Source of the DNA: a virus
Reading direction: 5' to 3' (one strand)
IMG/VR virus record: IMGVR_UViG_3300048592_001404
Location: 1 to 64,000 of that record
DNA: 64,000 nt
In this document: positions 23,936 to 32,418 of the stretch, in pieces
Position numbering within the stretch: position 1 is the first letter of the stretch
How the letters are laid out: each line of letters begins with the position of its first letter
Position numbers and translations under genes: made by a program
Notes under the pieces: model-generated
Told to the model about the DNA's origin: nothing
Databases searched by the model: none
Seen by the model: the letters and a program-made list of their open reading frames with translations, nothing else

Positions 23936-24967
23936 TCAGGTGCGCTTGCCCGGAATGAGCACGCGGGGCCGGGTGCAGTAGTGCAGCGCGTTCATCTGGA
24001 ACTCCAGGTTCACGCCCTTTCCGTTCATCATCTCCCACTGCTTGCCGTAGAGTCGCTGCCCCGGCGTGTTCACCGTCTCGATGTAATCGGCAGGTCCATA
24101 GACGGTGCGGAACAGGCCGGGCACGCCCATGGGGAAGAGATGGCACTTGTTGGTGTCAATTCCGACACTGCCGCCGCCCCGGTAGTTGGCCCAGGTGATG
24201 CCGCCGAAGTCGAAGGAGCCGTGAAGGCCGCCGGCACCCGGATTTATGTAGGCCCCACGCAGGCTCGCCGCATCGGCATAGCCCTTGTAGGTGTCGCGCA
24301 CTTCCTTGTGGGCGATGAGGTCATCGAAGAAGGTATCACCGCACAGCGCCATGACGCCCGTGTAGGGAATGCCATCGAGGGTCGCCGCCATCTGGCGGAT
24401 GACCCCAGCGCACTTCTTGCGGAGAACACCTTCCGCTGGGGTGGCATTGTCGAGGTCGAAGTCGATCTCGGCCGCCGGGGTTTCCCCGAACTCGGTGAAG
24501 TAGTCGAACAGCACCGCCCCGTCTGCATCGAGAAGGCGGCCGGTCTTCAGGATGTTGATGCGATGGTATTCCTCGGTAAGTGCGAAGAACTGCGAGGCCT
24601 CCGCCGCACGCTCGGCAATCTTGGACTGCAGGCGCTCGACGGCCACCTCCTCGCCGAAGACCCGGACCTGCTGGACCTCGTCCGCGTTGATGGCGTCATC
24701 GACCTGGAAATGGGGGACCCTCAGGGTACGCATGGAGCGCTTGCCCTTGCCGAAGGTCTGGCCCGGGCCGCCGCGGGGGCTTGCCTGGATCAGCATGCCG
24801 TTCTGGGCCTTGTCCTTCTCGATGGCGATGTCGAGCGTGTCGATGCTCACCGTCTGGAACAGGCCCATCTGGCCGATGGCGGACGGGACATAGGAGATCT
24901 CGCGGAGGGCGTCCGTGAGGCGCATGACGCTGAAGGCGTCCTGGGTGAAGATATTGAGAATGGACAT
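23936..24967 (-). CDS. Major capsid protein (lambda gpE family)
   Basis: This 343-aa capsid protein has segments typical of the major capsid protein E family: RTLRVPHFQVDDAINADEVQ near residue 80, the helix EEYHRINILKTGRLLDADG near residue 130, and TYKGYADAASLRGAY. Length and order after the decoration protein fit lambda. It forms the head shell. Confidence 0.92.
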   Translation of the reverse strand: MSILNIFTQDAFSVMRLTDALREISYVPSAIGQMGLFQTVSIDTLDIAIEKDKAQNGMLIQASPRGGPGQTFGKGKRSMRTLRVPHFQVDDAINADEVQQVRVFGEEVAVERLQSKIAERAAEASQFFALTEEYHRINILKTGRLLDADGAVLFDYFTEFGETPAAEIDFDLDNATPAEGVLRKKCAGVIRQMAATLDGIPYTGVMALCGDTFFDDLIAHKEVRDTYKGYADAASLRGAYINPGAGGLHGSFDFGGITWANYRGGGSVGIDTNKCHLFPMGVPGLFRTVYGPADYIETVNTPGQRLYGKQWEMMNGKGVNLEFQMNALHYCTRPRVLIPGKRT

Positions 24968-24985
24968 GTCTGGATTCCTCCGGGA

Positions 24986-25357
24986 TCAGCGCACGATGAC
25001 GCCGAGGGTGGCGAGGGCCGTGTTGGCAGCGGCCTTCTCGGCAGGCTGGTCACGGTCGGCGTGGTAGGTGAGGCAGTTGCCGTTCACCTCGGCGTCGCGG
25101 ACGATGGCCGAGACGGAAACATCGGCACTGGAGGCGTCAGCGCCATAGATAGCGATGGCGGCAGGCACCTGGCTGCCGTCGGTGGCACCGACGGCGCTGG
25201 CGACATACTTCCCGCTGGCCGTGACCTTGCCGAGCACGGTGCCAGCGGCGATGATCCCGGCGCCAGAGGCGATGGTGATGGCCTCGCGCGAGCGCTGGCC
25301 GTTGGCCTCCGAGAGGATGAACTCTCCCGGGTGGCGGGTTTCCATGAGAACTGTCAT
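24986..25357 (-). CDS. Head decoration protein (lambda gpD family)
   Basis: This 123-aa trimeric cement protein has the pattern HPGEFILSEANGQRSREAIT, then ASGAGIIAAGTVLGK, which is characteristic of the family. It lies between the protease/scaffold gene and the capsid gene, as in lambda. It stabilises the expanded head. Confidence 0.9.
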   Translation of the reverse strand: MTVLMETRHPGEFILSEANGQRSREAITIASGAGIIAAGTVLGKVTASGKYVASAVGATDGSQVPAAIAIYGADASSADVSVSAIVRDAEVNGNCLTYHADRDQPAEKAAANTALATLGVIVR

Positions 25358-25371
25358 GTCGTTTGCTCCTT

Positions 25372-25788
25372 TCAGGCCCGGGCGAAGCGGCGGTTGGCGT
25401 TGGCAATGGCCCGCTTCCAGCCTTCCTCGGCGCGTGCGTTGGGGTTGGGACGTTCAGGTTCACGGGTTGCGCCGAACTCAGACCCAGCGGCAGCGCGCTG
25501 GGCGAGCGCCTCGATGCGGGTTTCCTTGGGCGAGGCAGCGAGAACCTTCTCGGCTTCCGCGACGCTCAGGGCTGTCTCCGTGGCGAGCATCAGGGCCTGC
25601 GCCTTGCGGCCTTCGGAGGCTTCGGCGTTCACGATAGCCCGGATCCGGGCCCGTTCCTCGAGCCGGGCGGTGGCGACCGCGTCCTGCAGCTGCGCGGCGG
25701 GCTGCGGTGCCGGAGCCTGGAGCCTCGGCGGCTCGGGCGGCGGGCCGGCAACCATCTCTGCAGCGGGGCCTGTGTCTTCGGTGCTCAT
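25372..25788 (-). CDS. Internal scaffold protein (Nu3-like), in-frame start within the protease gene
   Basis: An ATG at 25788 inside the protease frame is preceded by AAGGAGGG, spaced 6-8 bases, an excellent ribosome binding site that has no reason to exist unless used. The 138-aa product (MSTEDTGPAAEMVAG...) is Pro/Ala-rich, then helical with charged residues (VATARLEERARIRAIVNAEA), as expected for a scaffold. Lambda gene C contains Nu3 in the same arrangement. Confidence 0.75.
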   Translation of the reverse strand: MSTEDTGPAAEMVAGPPPEPPRLQAPAPQPAAQLQDAVATARLEERARIRAIVNAEASEGRKAQALMLATETALSVAEAEKVLAASPKETRIEALAQRAAAGSEFGATREPERPNPNARAEEGWKRAIANANRRFARA

Positions 25789-26718
25789 GGATATCCCTCC
25801 TTTGCGAGCGGTGCGCCCGGATGGGCGGGTGGTAGGCATGTTGTTCTGTGACAGAGACGCCAGCACCTCGTCGAAGCTGGCAATTCGGTCGGCGAGGCCA
25901 AGCCTGATGGCCTCTGAGCCAATGAAGGTGCGAGCCTCGGTGGCGCGCGCCATGTCCGCAGTGAGTTTCCGGCCACGGCCTGACGCGACCGTGTCGAGGA
26001 ACTGGCGGTAGTGGGCATCGACGCTCGCCTGCAGGTCGGCACGAACGGCATCAGACAGGGGTTCGAACGGGTTGCCGTCGACCTTGTGGCTCCCGGCGAA
26101 GATCAGCGTCGGCTTCACACCTTGCGCTGCCAGTTCTCCCGAACGGTCGGCATGCAGCATGACGACGCCGATCGAGCCCACGATCGAGGTGGGCGAGATG
26201 ACGATCTCATTTGCCGCACTGGCAATGCCGTAAGCGGCAGACGCCGCCATGTCATTGACGAAGGCGGTGACGGGCTTGGTCTGGCGAACCGAACGGATCA
26301 GATCCGCCAGACCTGCCATGCCGGCGGCTTCGCCGCCGGGCGAGGAGATGTCGAGCAGGATCGACCGTACCTCCGGGTCAGATCCCGCTGCACGCAGCTG
26401 GGCTGCGATCCCCTCGTAGCTGGTGAGCCCCGACCGGCTGTCGAGCCAGGCGCCGCGATTGACCAGCGTGTCGAGCACCGGAATGATGGCGACGCCGTCG
26501 GCAGTACGCATCATGGAGGTGGTTCCATCAGCGCGGCGGGCGGAGCCGGTGAAGCGATTGGCTTCCGGCGCATCCATGCCATCCTCCGCCGTGAAGAGCG
26601 AGGCATCGAGACCGATCCGGCCACTCAGCAGGCCGAGAATGATCTGGGCCTTGGCCGGGTGGATGAGGAGCGGCGTGTTGAGCAGGCGGTCGCTGAGGCG
26701 GAGAAGCTGTCCGGGCAT
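25372..26718 (-). CDS. S49-family capsid maturation protease (lambda gpC type)
   Basis: This protein of about 448 aa has an SPPA/ClpP-like domain, with ISSPGGEAAGMAGL before the catalytic Ser segment NDMAASAAYGIASAANEIV and a catalytic-type Lys in GSHKVDGNPFEPL. It cleaves head proteins during assembly. The last 138 residues double as the scaffold. A GTG one codon upstream (26721) overlaps the connector stop and could also be the start. Confidence 0.9.
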   Translation of the reverse strand: MPGQLLRLSDRLLNTPLLIHPAKAQIILGLLSGRIGLDASLFTAEDGMDAPEANRFTGSARRADGTTSMMRTADGVAIIPVLDTLVNRGAWLDSRSGLTSYEGIAAQLRAAGSDPEVRSILLDISSPGGEAAGMAGLADLIRSVRQTKPVTAFVNDMAASAAYGIASAANEIVISPTSIVGSIGVVMLHADRSGELAAQGVKPTLIFAGSHKVDGNPFEPLSDAVRADLQASVDAHYRQFLDTVASGRGRKLTADMARATEARTFIGSEAIRLGLADRIASFDEVLASLSQNNMPTTRPSGRTARKGGISMSTEDTGPAAEMVAGPPPEPPRLQAPAPQPAAQLQDAVATARLEERARIRAIVNAEASEGRKAQALMLATETALSVAEAEKVLAASPKETRIEALAQRAAAGSEFGATREPERPNPNARAEEGWKRAIANANRRFARA

Positions 26719-26969
26719 CACAAACCTCCCGCCCGAAGGCCAAAGCGCCTGCGCACTCCTCCAGTTCTTCCGCAGAGGCTCTCGAGACGGCTCAGTTCCG
26801 CCCGCAAGGAGGCAAGATCGGTTTTGCCGTATTGCACCTTGCGCCGGACACCATTGCCCGCGTCGAATTCGATAAGTTCCGGCCTTCTGCCCTCAAGCAG
26901 CGCGTAATAGGCTTCGCGAATCCGCGGCAGCACCGCGCACGGATCGGCATAATCGGTGATGATGGTCAT
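26718..26969 (-). CDS. gpW-like head-tail connector protein
   Basis: This 83-aa protein shows the layout of lambda gpW: an N-terminal helix (YYALLEGRRPELIEFD), a beta hairpin (GNGVRRKVQYGKTDLASLR), a second helix (ELSRLES) and a basic C-terminus (RRRFGLRAGG). It overlaps the portal gene (four bases) and the protease gene. It closes the head and joins it to the tail. Confidence 0.75.
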   Translation of the reverse strand: MTIITDYADPCAVLPRIREAYYALLEGRRPELIEFDAGNGVRRKVQYGKTDLASLRAELSRLESLCGRTGGVRRRFGLRAGGL

Positions 26970-28579
26970 TGCTGTGAGCTGTCCTCGGAAGGATCCTGAG
27001 CTGCAGGGTCGTCTGTGGTGTCACCGGAAGGGTTGGTAATCCCCTGGTACTGGTGATCAGGCAGGCCGTAGGTTTGCCTGAGCGCCCTTTCGCGGGCACG
27101 CTGGGCATAAACGTCTTCGATGTCGTGGCCGAGGTCCTCGGCGATCGCCGCATCTGTCATGACGCCGAGCCGGCACCAGATCTCGTGGGCCTTGGCCATC
27201 TTGAGATCGTCCGCCTGGGGTTTCGGTGCTCCCCGCCAGATGGCGCGCGAAGCGGCAGACCGGTTTGCGAGGAAGCCGTCGAGTCCGCCCGGAAAGGGAA
27301 TGCCACCCCGAGCGATCTCTTCTTCGAGCCAGGCCTCGTAGACTGCGGTGCAGAAGGGTCCGAGGATATGCGCCCGGCGGTAGAGCGTGATCTGGAAGAT
27401 CTCGCCAGACGCCATGCGCACGCTCGAATAGGTGGCGTTGGTATAATCCGCCGTGGCGCTCTCATAGGTGAGCCCCATGCAGCGGGCGAGTTCCCGGAGC
27501 AGGTGCGCTGCGAAGTCCCTGTAGTCGGAATGCGGGTGCTGGGCGCGATGTAGCTCGAGCTTCTGACCCGGAAAGAGATGGGCAATCCGGCCGTTGATGC
27601 CGAGATTTATGGTGGCGTTGTCGTACCAGCCCGACTGCGCCTGGATATAGGCGTCCCACGGCGAGATGCCGCTGGCCGAGAGCCGTGCCTGCTCCTGCGG
27701 CGTGAGCAGGCCCGAGAGAACTTCCTCCGTCGGCTCGTCCGAGGTGATGGAGGCCGCGAACACGGTCTGCAGGATGGCCGCCGTGAGGGTCGCATCCGAA
27801 AGCTGGTCGAACTGGCGCGCCACCTGCAGTGCGGGTGTGAGCGGCGAGATGCCCCGCACCTGCCCCGGCAAGCCGTCGAAGATGTGAATGACCCGCGACC
27901 TGCCGAGATCATCCCGGGCGGTGACGTCATACTCTACCGATCCGAGCGAGGGATCCTTCCGGGTCGCAACGTAGCCAACCGGCATGCCGTCGCCATCCAT
28001 GCGCACGCCCTGCACGATACGGCGCTGGCTGTCGTTGCGGCGCGGGATACGGTGGGGCGGCACGAGCCTCACCTTGGTGCCGTAGCGGCCACCAGGGCGC
28101 TCGCGCCACGGCAGTTCCGCCCAGATTTCGCCGGTAGCGAACCACGAGCGGAAGGCCGCCGCCTGCATGAGCCCGAACGACCGGCGCCCCTCGATGTCGC
28201 ATTCGTAAGGTCGGTCCGCCCACAGGCTCCAGCGCTGCTCGACCGTCTGCGCCCAGGTTTCGGCCTCCGCATTGCTCATGCCGAAGAGATCATTCTCCGG
28301 CATGGCCTTGAGGCGGAGGCCGGTTCCCACCGTATTGGCAACTGCCTGGTCGATGGCGCCCGCCATCCAGCCCGAGTTCTGAATCAGGTCGATGGTGCGG
28401 GCGGCGGCCAGATCCCACGAGGCGCCGACATCGTCGGCCGCTTCCCTGAGTACAGGCCGCCAGCCTCCGAACACCACGCCGCGGTTGCCGCGCATGAAGT
28501 CGCCGCGCACGGCCGGAGGCAGGACGGATCTTCCACGGGCTGGAGCAAACCAGTCCCGCATCCGATCCATCATGCCCAT
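26966..28579 (-). CDS. Portal protein (lambda gpB family)
   Basis: This 537-aa portal protein has typical segments: DLAAARTIDLIQNSGWMAGA near residue 55, RVIHIFDGLPGQVRGISPLT near residue 230, and TADYTNATYSSVRMASGE near residue 390. It forms the dodecameric DNA channel at the head vertex. The C-terminus is acidic and Gln/Ser-rich. Confidence 0.93.
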   Translation of the reverse strand: MGMMDRMRDWFAPARGRSVLPPAVRGDFMRGNRGVVFGGWRPVLREAADDVGASWDLAAARTIDLIQNSGWMAGAIDQAVANTVGTGLRLKAMPENDLFGMSNAEAETWAQTVEQRWSLWADRPYECDIEGRRSFGLMQAAAFRSWFATGEIWAELPWRERPGGRYGTKVRLVPPHRIPRRNDSQRRIVQGVRMDGDGMPVGYVATRKDPSLGSVEYDVTARDDLGRSRVIHIFDGLPGQVRGISPLTPALQVARQFDQLSDATLTAAILQTVFAASITSDEPTEEVLSGLLTPQEQARLSASGISPWDAYIQAQSGWYDNATINLGINGRIAHLFPGQKLELHRAQHPHSDYRDFAAHLLRELARCMGLTYESATADYTNATYSSVRMASGEIFQITLYRRAHILGPFCTAVYEAWLEEEIARGGIPFPGGLDGFLANRSAASRAIWRGAPKPQADDLKMAKAHEIWCRLGVMTDAAIAEDLGHDIEDVYAQRARERALRQTYGLPDHQYQGITNPSGDTTDDPAAQDPSEDSSQQ

Positions 28580-28583
28580 GGAT

Positions 28584-30635
28584 TCACCTGTTCAATCGTG
28601 ACGACAGCCCTGCGAAGCGCGAGCGCAAATCCGGCATCGATGCCGCAGCGAGCACCGGAACGGATTTGGCCAGCACTCCATCTTCGATGTGGGCGCCCGA
28701 AGCCTTGGCCCCCGGCGCTTCACCGCCCGGATTTTCCCGCAGCACACCGTCCGGAATGCGCTGGACGTTCAGCGAGTAGCCGATCGCCATGGCGAGCGCC
28801 TCGCAGTCGAGATAGTGGTTGGCCCGTGATTTCTGGACCCACTGCGGCTTGCCGGTGGCGCCGTCCACGACGCGCACCTCCGAGACGAGCTGCTTGGCGT
28901 AATCCTCGTCGATGTCGTCTGGCACGATGAAGGAGCCCGGCTGATCGAGCGGCGTCCGGATCCTCGAGACCAGCAACGACTTGAAGAAGTCGGTCGACAG
29001 CCAGACCAGGTCGATCGAATAGGACGCCTTCTTTCCCCGGGGCGTCACCTCGATCTTCGACACGCGGTAGGGCGGCGACATGGTGGCCCGGCCCTTGGTA
29101 GGCGAGACGAGCCACGGATAGCGCCTCGTGAACTCATAGACCTTGTGCTCGTCACCGGCGTCGGGCTTGTTCGGCCGGAAACCGGAGTCGACGAACACCC
29201 GCTCGATCTGCAGCCCGGCGATGGGCGAAAGCATCAGATCGGCAAGGGCGTTCCACACCTCGTCATCGTCCGTCGGCCCGTAGAGCTGTCCCCGGTCGAT
29301 GAGCCACGAACGACCCCGCGCGCCGAAGCCGCGGATCGTGTAGTAGAGCGACAGCTTCTGCACATCGACGCCCATCCCCAATCGCAGGACGCCGCCGGGT
29401 ACCTCTTTCATGCGGTAGGGCTCGCGACGCTGCAGGATCTCCTGCCAGTCCAACGCATCGCGGCCCGCTGCCGGGGTAAAGCACTCTCCGAACCCCGCAT
29501 TCAGTGCGGTCTGCACCTGGTCGGGATCACCCGACGCCAGCGCACGCACATAGCGCTCGATTCTGGTGCCCCAGGTGACGAAGGGGCTTGCCAGCCCGCT
29601 CGCCCAGAAACTGATCACCGCATTCTCTGGCGGCTCGCCCCGGACCTCTCCGTCCTCCACCCATTGCCCCGGCGCCACATAGAGCCCTCGGGCGTTCATC
29701 TCCCGCTTGTCGGCATCCTGATGCAGCCCGCCGCAATGCGGGCACTGCAGCTGGGCGGACTTCGCGGCTTCCGCGGGCGTCGCATTCTCCGGCCAGCGCA
29801 TCTGCTCGAAGCGCGGCACGAAGTAGGCTTCGCAGTGCAGGCAGGGCCAGCAGAAGTGATGCCGCGTCCCGGACTGCCAGAGTTTCCAGATGGCGCTCTC
29901 GACCGCGTCGGGCTCCGCTGGCTTCCAGAAGCGAAGGCCACTCTTTTCGTCGAGTTCGGTTTCGATGAGGCCGCGCGACGGCGTGGACGTGATCGCGGTG
30001 ACGAAGTCGGCATAGGTTTCGCCGCGGGCCTCCACCAGTCCCAAGGGATCGCCCTGCCCCTTCACATTGGCCAGCATCTCGTCGTACTCATCGACCAGGG
30101 CGAGTGCCGCCGGACTCGACTTGAGGGACGCCGACGACCCGGCATGCGCAAGCCGTACCGGGACGCCCGCAACGATCTTCAGCGTCTTCTTCATGCGCCG
30201 GCCGCGCACCACCTTGGCAGACAGCGTCTCCGCCTCGTCGAGCAGGCTCATCAGCCGCGGTTCGAACTGGTCGGTCAGAAAGTCCCTGACGGGACCGACG
30301 TAGAGGATGGGTGCCGGACGTTGATCGAGGCGCGCACCGATGAGGTCGATCAGATTTTCCGTCTTACCGCTTTGCGCAGAACACACCATGACCACGCGCT
30401 TGTACTGTCCATCGTGAACCGCCCGGGCCATCGGCACCATGTAAGGCGTGAGCCAGGGATCCCGGGGGCCGGGCAGGCCAGATGTCTCCGGATAGACCCG
30501 GTGGAGGCGCGCCCACTCGTCAGGCGGAATCTTCGGCGCCGGCCGCAGGATGGCTTCTGCCAGCCTCCAGGCCTTCAGCCTTTTCTGTGGCTCGCTGGGA
30601 AAGGCGTGAGAGGACACCATCAATCTCTGCTTCAA
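28584..30635 (-). CDS. Terminase large subunit (GpA family)
   Basis: This 683-aa packaging motor has a Walker A-type CSAQSGKTENLIDLIGARL near residue 83, Walker B VDEYDEM near residue 190 and a zinc-binding CWPCLHCEAYF...CPHCGG pair near residues 255-300. The C-terminal nuclease region has ERVFVDSGFRP. The 5' end overlaps the small subunit gene by about 115 bases. An alternative internal ATG 15 bases downstream would shorten this slightly. Confidence 0.95.
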   Translation of the reverse strand: MKQRLMVSSHAFPSEPQKRLKAWRLAEAILRPAPKIPPDEWARLHRVYPETSGLPGPRDPWLTPYMVPMARAVHDGQYKRVVMVCSAQSGKTENLIDLIGARLDQRPAPILYVGPVRDFLTDQFEPRLMSLLDEAETLSAKVVRGRRMKKTLKIVAGVPVRLAHAGSSASLKSSPAALALVDEYDEMLANVKGQGDPLGLVEARGETYADFVTAITSTPSRGLIETELDEKSGLRFWKPAEPDAVESAIWKLWQSGTRHHFCWPCLHCEAYFVPRFEQMRWPENATPAEAAKSAQLQCPHCGGLHQDADKREMNARGLYVAPGQWVEDGEVRGEPPENAVISFWASGLASPFVTWGTRIERYVRALASGDPDQVQTALNAGFGECFTPAAGRDALDWQEILQRREPYRMKEVPGGVLRLGMGVDVQKLSLYYTIRGFGARGRSWLIDRGQLYGPTDDDEVWNALADLMLSPIAGLQIERVFVDSGFRPNKPDAGDEHKVYEFTRRYPWLVSPTKGRATMSPPYRVSKIEVTPRGKKASYSIDLVWLSTDFFKSLLVSRIRTPLDQPGSFIVPDDIDEDYAKQLVSEVRVVDGATGKPQWVQKSRANHYLDCEALAMAIGYSLNVQRIPDGVLRENPGGEAPGAKASGAHIEDGVLAKSVPVLAAASMPDLRSRFAGLSSRLNR

Positions 30636-31017
30636 CCTTCTGGCGCTCGGCCACGATGCGGGTCAGCCGCGCGGGAAGGCCTGCAAGCTCCGACCTCACC
30701 AGGCCGGCCAACTCCGCCATGTCGTTCAGCGCATCCTCGACCGGGATCAGTTCGCGCGAGCGCTCCGCAATGCGAAGTTCGATCTCCAGTGCGCGCGCAT
30801 CGCGCACCCGGCTGTCGGCCGCTGACTTGGCGGACCGACGCTCGTCGTCCTTCAGGTAACGCAGATATCCTTGCACAGCACCCACGAGTTGAACGAAGCC
30901 GCGCTTCTCGGGCTTCGGAATGAAGCCCTGCTTCACCAGCTGCCGGATGCGCTCCTCGGAGATCATCAGAAGCCGCGCCGCCTGGCCGATGGGGATCAGG
31001 CCAGCATGTTCCGCCAT
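30520..31017 (-). CDS. Terminase small subunit (Nu1-like)
   Basis: This 165-aa protein has an N-terminal winged-helix of the Nu1 type (LIPIGQAARLLMISEERIRQLVKQGFI) that would bind the packaging site. A long coiled coil follows (EIELRIAERSRELIPVEDAL). It precedes and overlaps the large subunit. The start ATG at 31017 is preferred; a GTG two codons upstream is possible. Confidence 0.85.
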   Translation of the reverse strand: MAEHAGLIPIGQAARLLMISEERIRQLVKQGFIPKPEKRGFVQLVGAVQGYLRYLKDDERRSAKSAADSRVRDARALEIELRIAERSRELIPVEDALNDMAELAGLVRSELAGLPARLTRIVAERQKVEAEIDGVLSRLSQRATEKAEGLEAGRSHPAAGAEDSA

Positions 31018-31124
31018 GACCACAGATCCCCTTGGAACGCTCGACCATAAAACAGGAATAAACCTCTATTCTGCTTGTCTTCCTGCGCACGTCGAGCATG
31101 TATGGGTCCGAAACGGAGACCAGG

Positions 31125-31349
31125 ATGCACAAGCCACGGAAGGACAACAGCGAAGCGCTCGCCGCCTTCATCACGAAGAAGGCAGAAATCGACGCGATGC
31201 TCGCGAGGATCGCAAAGCTCAGCGAGGACCACTTCGGCACCGACCCTGAAAAGGTGCACTGGGGTCATGTCGGCAACCTCGAGGACTACGCCCGCCACCT
31301 CCAGCGCATTACCGACGTCGCCTTCCGGGAGGGCGAATATGCCGAATAG
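31125..31349 (+). CDS. Small hypothetical protein, 74 aa
   Basis: This helical protein begins MHKPRKDNSEALAAFITKKA and contains WGHVGNLEDYARHLQRITDV. The ATG at 31125 is preceded by GGAG. It is the first gene of a rightward cluster inside the otherwise leftward prophage, and its stop overlaps the next start by 11 bases. Its function is unknown. Confidence 0.65.
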   Translation: MHKPRKDNSEALAAFITKKAEIDAMLARIAKLSEDHFGTDPEKVHWGHVGNLEDYARHLQRITDVAFREGEYAE

Positions 31350-31524
31350 CAGATCAGCCCCCGTGAGGATCTTCAGCTACGGCAGGGGCATCTTCGGCCG
31401 CAGCATCGAGTGCTACCAGATCGGCGACGAGTTCTTTCTCTACGGTGTCACCGAGCACGGCGATGCGAGGGTTCTTCCCAGCATCGGCATGGCGAGGGAG
31501 ATCGCAGCTTCCGCCTTACCCTGA
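31339..31524 (+). CDS. Small hypothetical protein, 61 aa
   Basis: It starts at ATG 31339, inside the end of the previous gene, with GGAGGG about 9 bases upstream. The product begins MPNSRSAPVRIFSYGRGIFG and is beta-rich (CYQIGDEFFLYGVTEHGDA). The overlap suggests it is made with the preceding small protein. Confidence 0.6.
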   Translation: MPNSRSAPVRIFSYGRGIFGRSIECYQIGDEFFLYGVTEHGDARVLPSIGMAREIAASALP

Positions 31525-31627
31525 TGGATCTGACCACCCCAGTCGCTCCGCCCCGCCTGAAGCGCGGGGACCGGGGTCGTAGGAGCCGGAGATCGTTCCG
31601 GCCCGCAATCCCGAAGGAGCACACTCC

Positions 31628-32152
31628 ATGACAAAACTCACCGACACCCAGCGCGTGATCCTCAGCGCGGCTTCGCAGCGCACCGACCGCCTTGCCCTGC
31701 CGCTGCCCAAGAGCCTGAAGGGTGGTGCAGCCCACAAGGTGGTCAACGCCCTGGTCGACAAGGGCCTCCTCAAGGAGGTGAAAGCCAACCGCAAGCTCAA
31801 CGATCCGGTCTGGCGCGAGAACGATGATGGTCAGGGACTGACCCTGATCATCACCGACGCAGGCTTTGCGGCCATCGGCATCGAGATCGAACCTCAGAAG
31901 CCCAAGAACCAAAGGCCAGAGCCAAAACCCGCCACAACGGAACGCAAGACCCGCGAGGGCACCAAGCAGGCGCTGGTGATCGAGATGCTGCGCCGCCCAG
32001 AGGGAGCGACCATCCCGGAAATCGTGGAAGCGACCGACTGGCAGCCCCACACAATTCGAGGGGCCATGGCCGGAAGCCTCAAGAAGAAACTCGGCCTCAC
32101 CATCACCTCGGAGAAGGATAATCAGAGAGGCCGCGTGTACAGGGCGTCCTGA
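31628..32152 (+). CDS. DUF3489 domain protein
   Basis: This 174-aa protein has an N-terminal winged-helix-like region (LTDTQRVILSAASQRTDRL), a charged Lys/Pro linker, and a C-terminal DUF3489 region at about residues 105-174 (KQALVIEMLRRPEGATIPEI then WQPHTIRGAMAGSLKKKLGL). DUF3489 proteins are DNA-binding-like and common in alphaproteobacterial mobile elements. A regulatory role is inferred. Confidence 0.85.
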   Translation: MTKLTDTQRVILSAASQRTDRLALPLPKSLKGGAAHKVVNALVDKGLLKEVKANRKLNDPVWRENDDGQGLTLIITDAGFAAIGIEIEPQKPKNQRPEPKPATTERKTREGTKQALVIEMLRRPEGATIPEIVEATDWQPHTIRGAMAGSLKKKLGLTITSEKDNQRGRVYRAS

Positions 32153-32176
32153 CCACACGGGAGAGACCAGGGAACC

Positions 32177-32212
32177 GACAGAGCCACCAGTCGCGGAACT
32201 GGTGGCTCTGTC
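32177..32212. terminator. Strong hairpin after the DUF3489 gene
   Basis: GACAGAGCCACCAGT (32177-32191), loop CGCGGA, ACTGGTGGCTCTGTC (32198-32212): a perfect 15-bp stem, 25 bases after the DUF3489 stop. There is no strong T-run, so it could be a rho-independent-like stop, an mRNA stabiliser or a protein-binding dyad. Confidence 0.55.
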
Positions 32213-32214
32213 AA

Positions 32215-32247
32215 ATCAGGGCTGCTGGGTGGTTTACCAGCCCTGAT
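32215..32247. repeat. Second hairpin in tandem
   Basis: ATCAGGGCTG (32215-32224) and CAGCCCTGAT (32238-32247) form a perfect 10-bp stem around a 13-base loop, two bases after the preceding hairpin. The pair fills much of the 266-base gap before the next gene. Confidence 0.55.
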
Positions 32248-32418
32248 CAATGCTCGAACCTCAATGGTTAACGAATCGTTAACGGCTTCAGCCTGCTCCC
32301 CGGCTGTTCATGCGACAGGTGGACCGCAGCGCGAGGACAGATCCCCCACGAACTTTGACGGCGGGCAAGGGAATGATAGCCTGCCCACCCCGATGATAGG
32401 TGCCAGCTGCCCAGGCGC

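Noticed and set aside
23717-26011. 764-codon plus-strand open frame opposite capsid and protease genes
   Set aside because: The minus strand carries clearly identified capsid, decoration and protease genes; the long antisense frame follows from high GC third positions.
29145-30923. 592-codon plus-strand frame opposite the terminase
   Set aside because: Terminase motifs on the minus strand are unambiguous; the antisense product lacks recognisable domains.
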